Assembly: GCA_004357365.1 (NCBI GenBank)
Contig: SMVT01000154.1
Coordinates: 1 to 6,458, forward strand
Length of the DNA: 6,458 bases
Reading direction: 5' to 3'
Origin: Nitrospina sp.
Lineage (GTDB): Bacteria > Nitrospinota > Nitrospinia > Nitrospinales > Nitrospinaceae
Position numbers and translations under genes: made by a program. The notes beneath the pieces were generated by a model. It saw only the letters and a list, made by a program, of their open reading frames with translations. It was not told where the DNA came from and made no database searches. This document shows, in pieces, positions 1 to 5,834 of this stretch. Each line of letters begins with the position of its first letter. The stretch's first letter is position 1.

Positions 1-632
1 CAGAAGATGTCGACCCCGTCCGCCAGGCCACGAAAGCGCGGCAGGTGTTCGATGATCTCCTCCAGGTAGGCCTCTCGGTCCTCGCCCTCCGGAACCGCGT
101 GGGCGCCGAGGTAGGTGAGGGTGACCGGCACCCGCAGCGCGTCGCGCAGTTTTTTGCCGACCGTCAGCATTTTCATTTCGGAATGGAGGTTGAGGCCGTA
201 GCCGGACTTGATCTCGAACGCCGTGGTGCCGAGTGCCATCATGCGCTTCATGCGCTTCCGGGCGGAGTCGAACAATGCCTTTTCCGTGGCCTTGCGCGTG
301 GCCTGCACGGTGCTCAAAATGCCCCCGCCCTTTTCGAGGATTTCCATGTAGGTGACGCCGCCCATGCGGTCGACCATTTCGTCCTTGCGCTCGCCGGCGT
401 AAATGAGATGGGTGTGGCAGTCGACGAAACCCGGCACCACCGCCCGGCCCTGGCAGTCCACCACCTGGGCGTAGCTTCCCGCGGATTTGACTTCGGAGTC
501 CTTCAGGATTTTAAGCACCCGCCCGTTCTCGACCAGCAGGGCGCAGTTTTTTCGGAGGCGGATGCCCGGTTGGGTGGCGGCGCCGGCTTGCACCAGTTGG
601 CCGATGTTGCGGAAACAGAGAATGCCGCTCAT
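1..632 (-). CDS. hutI: Imidazolonepropionase HutI, N-terminal half (cut by window edge)
   Basis: Hydrolyses 4-imidazolone-5-propionate to N-formimino-L-glutamate, the third step of histidine degradation, in the cytoplasm. The visible 210 residues show the amidohydrolase-superfamily pattern: a small N-terminal beta domain (about 1-65) ending in VVPGFVDCHTHLIYAG (65-80), where His73 and His75 are the expected metal ligands. HutI-typical blocks follow: RMGGVTYMEILEKGGGI (89-105), STVQATR (107-113), EIKSGYGL (140-147) and YLGAHAVPE (174-182). The family is usually about 400-420 aa, so roughly half is missing beyond position 1. The start ATG (632-630) is preceded on the minus strand by AGGGA with a 5-base spacing. 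It is the last visible gene of the hut operon, separated from hutU by 203 bp of hairpin-rich DNA. The family assignment is firm. Whether it has its own promoter is unclear; a weak TTGTAG-17-TTTATG pair lies upstream. Confidence 0.95.
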   Translation of the reverse strand, partial: MSGILCFRNIGQLVQAGAATQPGIRLRKNCALLVENGRVLKILKDSEVKSAGSYAQVVDCQGRAVVPGFVDCHTHLIYAGERKDEMVDRMGGVTYMEILEKGGGILSTVQATRKATEKALFDSARKRMKRMMALGTTAFEIKSGYGLNLHSEMKMLTVGKKLRDALRVPVTLTYLGAHAVPEGEDREAYLEEIIEHLPRFRGLADGVDIF

Positions 633-692
633 GTTGTTCCCTATTTGTGAAGCCTTTGCATAAATGAAAAAATGGTTGGCTCTACAATGGTT

Positions 693-811
693 CCCCTCCT
701 TACCAAGGAGAGGATATAGGGCAGGTTATGATAACTCCACCCTTCACCTTAATCCTCTCCCCATGAGGGGAGAGGAGATTTTTATTTTTGCTCCCCCTTG
801 TAAAGGGGGAG
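693..811. repeat. Cluster of three palindromic hairpins between hutU and hutI
   Basis: Three inverted repeats sit within about 120 bp. The first, 693-713, has CTCCTT / AAGGAG with loop ACC and extends past one mismatch. The second, 753-776, is a perfect 10-bp stem TCCTCTCCCC / GGGGAGAGGA with loop ATGA. The third, 791-811, is a perfect 9-bp stem CTCCCCCTT / AAGGGGGAG with loop GTA. All share a CT-rich/AG-rich theme, and the sequence between them resembles dispersed intergenic palindromes (REP-like or MITE-like) of many GC-rich bacteria. They lie inside the minus-strand operon. In that direction none is followed by a T-tract, so simple termination of hutU is not supported; they may instead influence mRNA stability or attenuate hutI. 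The plus-strand side of the second hairpin is T-rich (GATTTTTATTTTT). I see no coding capacity here; short ORFs across it look spurious. Confidence 0.7.
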
Positions 812-835
812 AATTTAGCTCCAGGCCTTGCCCGG

Positions 836-2557
836 TCAGGGTTTGGGCAAAGACACCTTGCGTTTCCGGGCGACGGTCTTGGCGATATCGTACCCCGCAT
901 CGACGTGCCGGGCAACCCCCAGCCCGGGGTCGTTGGTGAGCACCCGTTCCAGCCGCGCCGCTTTCCGTCGGGTGCCGTCGGCGACGATGACCATCCCGGC
1001 GTGCAGGGAGTTGCCGATGCCGACGCCGCCGCCGTGATGAAAGCTCACCCAGCTGGCGCCGGAGACGGCGTTGACCGCGAAATTGAGTAACGGCCAGTCC
1101 GCCACCGCGTCACTGCCGTCTTGCATCGCTTCGGTTTCGCGGTTGGGGGAGGCGACGCTCCCGCAGTCGAGGTGGTCGCGCCCGATGACAATCGGCGCGG
1201 CCACTTTCTTTTTCTTCACGAGGTCGTTCATCACCTGTCCCATTTTCGCGCGTTCGCCGTAACCCAGCCAGCAGACACGCGTCGGCAGTCCCAGAACGGG
1301 CACCCGGGCCTGCGCCTTTTCGATCCAGCGGTGGAGCGCTTTCTTTTTGGGAAAGGTGTCGATCACCGCCTGATCGACGGTCCACAAATCCTTTTTCCTG
1401 CCGGAAAGAATGGCCCAGCGGAACGGTCCCTGGCCCTCACAGAACAACGGCCGGACGTAGGCCGGAACGAAACCGGGATAGATAAACGTGCCGTCCGGCT
1501 TGCGGACTTGGAGGCCGCCGAGTTCCGCCTGGCCGCGCAGGTTGTTGCCGTAGTCGAACACCACCGCGCCTTTCTTCTGCAGATCGATCATCGCCTGCGT
1601 GTGTTTGACGGCGGTGGCGAGCGAACGCTTGCGGTATTCGTCCGGGTCGCGCGACTTGAGTTTCATCAGGGTGGCATAGTCCTTCCCTTCCGGCACGTAG
1701 TCCATGAGGTTATGCGCCGGGGTCTGGTCGGTGACGATATCCGGAATGCGCTGGCGGTCGAGCAGTTGCCGGGCGACGGTGGCGCCGTTGGCCAGCAGGC
1801 CGACACTGACAGCTTGTCCGCTGGCCAGGTTCTCATCGATGATGGCTAACGCTTCTTGCAGAGTGGCCGCCGAGCGGTCGAGGTAACCTTCCCTGAGGCG
1901 GCGTTCGATTTGCGCCGGGTTGACTTCGGCCACCAGGATGCAGGCCTCGTTCATGGTGCCCGCCAGCGGTTGCGCGCCGCCCATGTTGCCGAGCCCGGCG
2001 GTCACGATCCATTTCCCTTTCAGGCTGTGCGAATGGAAATCGATTTGCCCGCAGGCGCCGAAGGTTTCGTAGGTGCCTTGCAGAATGCCCTGGGTGCCGA
2101 TGTAGATCCAGCTCCCTGCGGTCATCTGGCCGTACATCATGAGGCCCAGCCGATCGAGGTGATCGAAATGCTCCTGCGTGGCATAACTCGGCACCAGGTT
2201 GGAGTTGGCGATAATGACACGCGGCGCGTCCGGATGGGTCCGTGCAATGTACACCGGTTTGCCGGACTGCACGCACAGGGTTTGATCGCGCTTCAGCCGT
2301 TTGAGTGCGGCGACGATGCGGTGGTACTCCTGCCAGTTGCGCACGGCGCGGCCGGTGCCGCCGTAGACGATGAGCTGTTGCCAGTTGAGCGCGACGCGGT
2401 CGTCGAGATTATTCTGGAGCATGCGCAGGGCGGCTTCCGTATCCCAGTCGGCGCATTGGAGTTTCAGCGAGGTGGACGCGCGCGGCGCCTGTTTCGGACG
2501 CCGGTTCATGGCCATGGGACGTTGTGCGGGAGTGCGTGCGGAGGATTTTCGGTTCAT
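836..2557 (-). CDS. hutU: Urocanate hydratase (urocanase) HutU, divergent
   Basis: Adds water to urocanate to give imidazolone propionate, the second step of histidine degradation, using tightly bound NAD+; cytoplasmic. The 573 residues are close to the usual 550-570. Diagnostic blocks in order: YGGTGRAVRNW (65-75), VQSGKPV (96-102), IANSNLVPSYAT (116-127), LMMYGQMTAGSWIYIGTQG (139-157), the Gly-rich NAD-binding loop TAGLGNMGGAQPL (186-198), DIVTDQT (273-279), FDYGNNLRGQA (334-344), CEGQGPFRWA (373-382), the active-site region GLPTRVCWLGYGER (423-436) with predicted catalytic Cys429, and GSVASPNRETE (466-476). The signature is off-consensus: VLGLPTRVCW instead of FQGLPxRICW. The frame stays open upstream to 2818, but the ATG at 2557 is preferred because AAGGAAGG lies 7 bases upstream and it overlaps the stop of the upstream gene (ATGA), implying translational coupling. 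The first 30 residues form a basic extension; Met15 or Met17 are alternative starts with no clear Shine-Dalgarno. Confidence 0.95.
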   Translation of the reverse strand: MNRKSSARTPAQRPMAMNRRPKQAPRASTSLKLQCADWDTEAALRMLQNNLDDRVALNWQQLIVYGGTGRAVRNWQEYHRIVAALKRLKRDQTLCVQSGKPVYIARTHPDAPRVIIANSNLVPSYATQEHFDHLDRLGLMMYGQMTAGSWIYIGTQGILQGTYETFGACGQIDFHSHSLKGKWIVTAGLGNMGGAQPLAGTMNEACILVAEVNPAQIERRLREGYLDRSAATLQEALAIIDENLASGQAVSVGLLANGATVARQLLDRQRIPDIVTDQTPAHNLMDYVPEGKDYATLMKLKSRDPDEYRKRSLATAVKHTQAMIDLQKKGAVVFDYGNNLRGQAELGGLQVRKPDGTFIYPGFVPAYVRPLFCEGQGPFRWAILSGRKKDLWTVDQAVIDTFPKKKALHRWIEKAQARVPVLGLPTRVCWLGYGERAKMGQVMNDLVKKKKVAAPIVIGRDHLDCGSVASPNRETEAMQDGSDAVADWPLLNFAVNAVSGASWVSFHHGGGVGIGNSLHAGMVIVADGTRRKAARLERVLTNDPGLGVARHVDAGYDIAKTVARKRKVSLPKP

Positions 2558-3474
2558 GACGCAGCCTTCCTTCGCGAGGCGACGCCGAGGCAGAAATGGT
2601 AGAAGATGCCCACCGCCAGTCGGCCTGTATGTTCTTCTTCGATAACGGGATTGTATTCCGACAGGTCGAACAGGTCGACTTTGGGATGCGCCCCGGCGGC
2701 GAACGCCATCTGAAACGCTTCCTTGGCGCGCAGACCCATAATGCCGGGGCAGGACACGCCGGGGGCTTCGGATGCACGGATGGAATCCAGATCGAAACTG
2801 ACGAACAGGGAATCGCATTTCCAGGACAGGCGGCCGAGGGCGTTGCGAAATGCTTCCGCCGCGGCATCGCCACGCGACACCTCCGTATACCAGATGATCT
2901 GGCCTCCTTTTTCCTTTACATAGTCCGCATGCTCGCGGCTGACCTGGCTTCCCTGAGCCGCGAATTCGATGAACTGCGATCCCGAAAAGCGGGAGTCTTC
3001 CAGGAGCAGGCGGAATGAAGAACCGCTGTGGGCCCGGCCGTCGTTCAGGAGACGCACGTCGAGATGCGCGTCGATATTGATAACGCCGATCAGATTGTCC
3101 GGTTTTGCATCGAGCAGGGCGCAGGCGTTGGGCCAGGACTGGTCGTTGCCGCCGCCGACGACGAAGGGGAGGCCGCCGTTCTGTATAATGGATGCCGTTT
3201 TCTCACCCAGGGCGGTATGGGATTGTTCCAGCGGCAAGCCGGCGGGGATGTCTCCGGCATCGGCAATCGTGATGCCGGACAGGTCGATGTTCACTTCCGG
3301 ATTGTCGGGGGTGCCGTAGCGGCGCATCCAGGAGCGGAACTTTTCCGGGCCGTGGCGGGCCCCGACCCGTCCCCCGTTGATCTCCACCCCGGTGTCGTAG
3401 GGGAACCCCAGGAGAACGACCTGGCCGTCCTGCCCTTTCTCGATGATGTCTGCCAGTCCCGGATCGCCAGCCAT
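2554..3474 (-). CDS. hutG: Arginase-family hydrolase, probable formimidoylglutamase (HutG-like)
   Basis: A 306-aa ureohydrolase-fold protein, the normal size for arginase, agmatinase and formimidoylglutamase. Position in the hut operon suggests it hydrolyses N-formimino-glutamate to glutamate and formamide. Visible motifs: GFPYDTGV (23-30) and GGRVGARHGP (34-43) in the N-terminal region, VVGGGNDQS (105-113), NIDAHLDVR (133-141) with metal ligands Asp135, His137 and Asp139, HSGSSF (149-154) resembling the substrate-loop HSGTxF of formimidoylglutamases, and VSFDLDSI (225-232) with ligands Asp228 and Asp230. The oddity is Asn110, where the canonical GGDH/GGGH motif supplies the first Mn-ligand His, so five of six usual ligands remain. 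Start ATG at 3474-3472 has AAAGGGA just upstream (4-base spacing). It is the promoter-proximal visible gene and its TGA overlaps the hutU start by 4 bp. Other ureohydrolase activities cannot be excluded by sequence alone. Confidence 0.88.
   Translation of the reverse strand: MAGDPGLADIIEKGQDGQVVLLGFPYDTGVEINGGRVGARHGPEKFRSWMRRYGTPDNPEVNIDLSGITIADAGDIPAGLPLEQSHTALGEKTASIIQNGGLPFVVGGGNDQSWPNACALLDAKPDNLIGVINIDAHLDVRLLNDGRAHSGSSFRLLLEDSRFSGSQFIEFAAQGSQVSREHADYVKEKGGQIIWYTEVSRGDAAAEAFRNALGRLSWKCDSLFVSFDLDSIRASEAPGVSCPGIMGLRAKEAFQMAFAAGAHPKVDLFDLSEYNPVIEEEHTGRLAVGIFYHFCLGVASRRKAAS
2565..2572 (-). promoter_or_regulatory. Ribosome binding site deciding the hutU start
   Basis: On the minus strand AAGGAAGG lies 7 bases before the ATG at 2557-2555, inside the last codons of the HutG-like gene. 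With the ATGA stop/start overlap it supports this start over upstream in-frame codons and over Met15/Met17. Confidence 0.7.
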
Positions 3475-3482
3475 AATGTCCC

Positions 3483-3511
3483 TTTATATAATGGTTTCGG
3501 GGGAATGTAAA
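3483..3511 (-). promoter_or_regulatory. Putative sigma70-type promoter for the hut operon
   Basis: On the minus strand TTTACA (3511-3506) is followed after exactly 17 bases by TATAAA (3488-3483), each matching five of six consensus positions. Transcription would begin at about 3476-3478, only a few bases before the ATG at 3474. That would make a leaderless or near-leaderless mRNA and leave most of the AAAGGGA Shine-Dalgarno untranscribed. Either that is genuine or another promoter further up serves the operon. Sequence match only. Confidence 0.4.
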
Positions 3512-3593
3512 CCAGTGCGCGGAGAAGATTCCGGCCCGGCGTTCCTTCCATAAGGACAGGGTGTTCCGTTCTTGAGGGCCGGGGGCGTTTTGC

Positions 3594-3623
3594 TTGTCTT
3601 TTCCTGCTCCTTTTTGATATATT
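3594..3623 (+). promoter_or_regulatory. Putative promoter of the plus-strand gene cluster
   Basis: TTGTCT (3594-3599) and TATATT (3618-3623) are separated by 18 bases in an AT-rich stretch 50-80 bases upstream of the ATG at 3673. This is a plausible but unproven sigma70-type promoter for the three plus-strand genes, divergent from the hut operon. Confidence 0.35.
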
Positions 3624-3655
3624 CTTATACAACTTATTCCCGGGCCATCCATATC

Positions 3656-3662
3656 AAAGGAG
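3656..3662 (+). promoter_or_regulatory. Ribosome binding site of the small helical protein gene
   Basis: AAAGGAG, a near-perfect Shine-Dalgarno, lies 10 bases before the ATG at 3673 and confirms that this small ORF is translated from that start. Confidence 0.7.
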
Positions 3663-3672
3663 ACTTTCAGTT

Positions 3673-3999
3673 ATGCCTACTTCCATCGACGCATTAAAGC
3701 AGGCTGTCGAATTCGAGCAACAAGCTCTCGATCAATATATCATTGCCATGGACAACGCCGTACACGAGAAAACGAAACAGACCTTAAAAGAATACGCCGA
3801 CGACAAACAGCAGAAGATCGACGCGCTGTCCTGGATGATCATGGCGGAAGCGGGCGATGTCGAGAAAGAAGAAGCCGCTCCCCAAACCGGCGCCGAGAAA
3901 CTGACGGCCGGCAAGTGTCCCTTTTCCCGCGGCGACCTGGAGAAAATGGGTTTTGATATGTCCCAGTCCACGATGGGCAAAGATCATTCGGAATCTTAA
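3673..3999 (+). CDS. Small ferritin/rubrerythrin-like helical protein, function unknown
   Basis: A 108-aa soluble protein without signal peptide or membrane segment. Residues about 5-28 (including EFEQQALDQY, 13-22) and 33-58 (including YADDKQQKIDAL, 41-52) look like two amphipathic helices spaced as in the first hairpin of rubrerythrin/ferritin-like proteins. Where rubrerythrins have the metal-binding E-x-x-H in the second helix, this protein has Lys45 and Lys48 by my hand alignment, so a di-iron site is unlikely. A loop rich in Glu, Ala and Pro follows, then a short tail with the only Cys (Cys82, KCPFSRGDLEKMGFDMS). The strong Shine-Dalgarno and the neighbouring genes argue that it is real. 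It is first of a likely plus-strand operon, 33 bp before the zinc-ribbon gene. The ferritin-like resemblance is inferred from pattern only; I do not recognise a named family. Confidence 0.75.
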   Translation: MPTSIDALKQAVEFEQQALDQYIIAMDNAVHEKTKQTLKEYADDKQQKIDALSWMIMAEAGDVEKEEAAPQTGAEKLTAGKCPFSRGDLEKMGFDMSQSTMGKDHSES

Positions 4000-4032
4000 T
4001 TGAAGGAACCTTTTGGTTTCGGGAGACGCGGT

Positions 4033-4449
4033 ATGGCGATTGAAAATCCTCATGATTTACTGATTGAATGTGCGGATTGCGGGGTGGAGAGTATCTTTTC
4101 CGACTACACCCCGGGAAATCTGCCCATTTGTAACCAATGCCGCGGGCGGTTGATCCAACCCGACTTCAATCAGACGCATAACGAATACCGGTGTGACGAT
4201 TGCGGGTTCGTGATGTGCCTGTCCAAGGACACCCCATTCGAAAAAGGCAAGACCGCCTGCCGGTGCCAGAGTCTCAATATCCAGGTCATCGCTCAATCCA
4301 CGTTTTACGAAGAAGCTAAAAAAGCCGGCGCCTTCGAGGCGGATGACCGGATCGACCCGAACGAGGACTGGTGCCGTTCGGATTTGTCCAGTGTCGAGTC
4401 GCCGGAAGATTACAACGAAATATTCGATCGGGATCCTTCGGACAATTAA
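4033..4449 (+). CDS. Double zinc-ribbon-like hypothetical protein with acidic tail
   Basis: A 138-aa protein of unknown function. Two cysteine clusters are visible: CADC (13-16) with CNQC (33-36), and CDDC (54-57) with Cys62 and a CRC pair (76-78). Each looks like a zinc ribbon of the rubredoxin or DksA/TraR type, though neither family is recognisable. The C-terminal third (about 93-138) is acidic and probably flexible (DDRIDPNEDW, 104-113; EDYNEIFDRDPSD, 125-137) with one further Cys114. The frame is open upstream to a TTG at 4000, but the ATG at 4033 is preferred because GGGAG lies 7 bases upstream and the protein then begins just before the first cluster. It starts 33 bp after the preceding gene and ends 69 bp before the DHH gene. 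A role in protein or nucleic-acid binding is possible but not shown. Confidence 0.8.
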   Translation: MAIENPHDLLIECADCGVESIFSDYTPGNLPICNQCRGRLIQPDFNQTHNEYRCDDCGFVMCLSKDTPFEKGKTACRCQSLNIQVIAQSTFYEEAKKAGAFEADDRIDPNEDWCRSDLSSVESPEDYNEIFDRDPSDN

Positions 4450-4518
4450 ACCGGCGCGGCCTTGCCTTTGGGCTCAGCCGATGCTGTCATTCCAATGACT
4501 CTCCCGGGGGGTTCAGTC

Positions 4519-5721
4519 ATGCTCAACCTGAAAGTTCCCATGTCCGGCGAACGCTGGCGTGAGAATCGCGAACGTGCGATCGAGCGGTTTTGCCAGAACC
4601 GCCATTTCCTATTCAGCGCCTACCCCGATGCCGATGCCCTGGGCACCATGCTCGCCCTGGGTCTGTATCTGCGTCTCCTGGGAAAAAAAGCCACCCTGTT
4701 TTTTCCGAGTCCCCTGAAAGCCAACATGCAGTTCATGAAGGATATCATCCAGTACAACAACATTGCCGTGGTGGCGGACGAAGCCGGGTTGAAGTCCCTG
4801 CAAAACGAAGTCGATACGGTGGTGTTTTGCGACACCGCGCATGCCCGGCTGGTTCCCCTGTTGGAGACGTTTTATGACTGTTTCCTGAACCGGGGAATCC
4901 CCTCGATCGAAATCGATCATCATTTCGGAACCGACAGCGCGGCGATTACCGAAACCGGAATTCATCTGTTTCGCAAAGCCAATGCCAGCACCGAGATCGC
5001 GGCCGAACTGTTGCAGGGTCTGCATCGTTCATACCCGGACCTGCCGGAGCCTTTCGAGCAACGCAATATTCTCATCTGTCTGTTGATGGGGATGTTGACC
5101 GACACGTTCGGCGGACGGGCCGTGCCTTTGCGCGAGGATTACGATCACTGGAGCCGTCTTTTGGGAGACCGCCTGAAGGCTAAAACCCAGGCGGATGATG
5201 GGAACGGGTCAAAGAACGGAGACCGGGTTCTGTTTCGAAGCTCCGGAGAAATTCTGGCTCATATCAACGGGTTGAATCCGGAGCAGGAACGGTACGTCCG
5301 CGAGTTGAAACAGAGGATCGCCCGGCACCGGGGGGTAGGCGAGCTCAATCTGCTGGACTCCTCGCTGGCGCAGATTTCCGGCAGACCCCTCCGCAGCGGC
5401 CATGAGGAATTTTTTCAGGTATGGAATGCAATGGCCAATGTGGTGCCCAAGGAGGGGGGCAGGGTCGGGTTATTTTATTTCAACGGCAAAAACGCCGAGG
5501 GCCGCCCCTGCATTTTCCTCAAAATCCGCCGGGCCTTTGATTGCAACCGGTTCGACCTGAGAGAATGCGAGCCGGCTCTGAAATCCGCTTTCGGCGAGCA
5601 TTATCTGGGCGGCGGCGGGCACGCCGGAGCGGTGTCGTTTCGCATCCGTCCCATGGCAGAGTCCCGGTTCCGGTCGAAGGCGGCCGCCATTGTGAGCTTC
5701 CTGGAAAAGCAGGTCAACTGA
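4519..5721 (+). CDS. DHH/DHHA1-family phosphoesterase (NrnA/RecJ-like)
   Basis: A 400-aa predicted metal-dependent phosphodiesterase of the DHH superfamily, whose members degrade short oligonucleotides, cyclic dinucleotide products or pAp, or act as exonucleases. Motif I is SAYPDADALGT (33-43), motif II VVFCDTAHAR (101-110, Asp105), motif III EIDHHFG (131-137, the DHH triad Asp133-His134-His135), motif IV GMLTDTFGG (191-199, Asp195). The C-terminal DHHA1 substrate-binding domain ends in GGGGHAGAV (364-372). Between them, about 215-290, is a variable linker region. Motif I normally starts with His (HxxPDxDA); here that position is Ser33, so one metal ligand is missing. Length is greater than typical NrnA (about 310-330). 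ATG 4519 is preferred over upstream in-frame TTG 4462 and ATG 4495, with a G-run at 4506-4511 as a possible ribosome site; the start is uncertain by up to 19 residues. Exact substrate is unknown. Confidence 0.88.
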   Translation: MLNLKVPMSGERWRENRERAIERFCQNRHFLFSAYPDADALGTMLALGLYLRLLGKKATLFFPSPLKANMQFMKDIIQYNNIAVVADEAGLKSLQNEVDTVVFCDTAHARLVPLLETFYDCFLNRGIPSIEIDHHFGTDSAAITETGIHLFRKANASTEIAAELLQGLHRSYPDLPEPFEQRNILICLLMGMLTDTFGGRAVPLREDYDHWSRLLGDRLKAKTQADDGNGSKNGDRVLFRSSGEILAHINGLNPEQERYVRELKQRIARHRGVGELNLLDSSLAQISGRPLRSGHEEFFQVWNAMANVVPKEGGRVGLFYFNGKNAEGRPCIFLKIRRAFDCNRFDLRECEPALKSAFGEHYLGGGGHAGAVSFRIRPMAESRFRSKAAAIVSFLEKQVN

Positions 5722-5782
5722 CCGGCCTTTTCATTGCATATTCCCGGCCTCATTACTATTGAGATTAGATGCACACCGTTTG

Positions 5783-5801
5783 AGGTTGGGTACTCCAACT
5801 T
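5783..5801. other. Small hairpin upstream of the glycosyltransferase gene
   Basis: AGGTTGG / CCAACTT forms a 7-bp stem (one G-T pair) with loop GTACT, followed six bases later by TTTTT (5807-5811). It could be a weak terminator for the DHH gene or a 5' leader structure. The 113-bp gap (5722-5834) also has CCGGCCT twice (5722-5728 and 5744-5750) but nothing else I can identify. Confidence 0.3.
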
Positions 5802-5834
5802 CGCCGTTTTTAACAACATTCGAAATCCGAAACC

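Noticed and set aside
753..795. Rho-independent terminator at the 10-bp hairpin
   Set aside because: The T-rich run follows the stem only in the plus direction, where no gene reads into it. On the coding (minus) strand there is no T-tract after the stem.
693..811. CRISPR array
   Set aside because: The three hairpins differ in sequence and spacing and there are no uniform repeats or spacers.
664..939. Small ORFs across the hutU-hutI intergenic region
   Set aside because: They run through the hairpin repeats and into hutU antisense, with no ribosome site and no family resemblance.
1121..2602. Long plus-strand open frames opposite hutU (242 and 248 codons)
   Set aside because: They are antisense to a clear, fully conserved urocanase. 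Their translations show no recognisable family and arise from codon bias in GC-rich DNA.
2558..2818. Extended 660-codon version of hutU
   Set aside because: The extra N-terminus overlaps conserved coding sequence of the HutG-like gene in another frame. The ATG at 2557 has a good ribosome site and the ATGA overlap.
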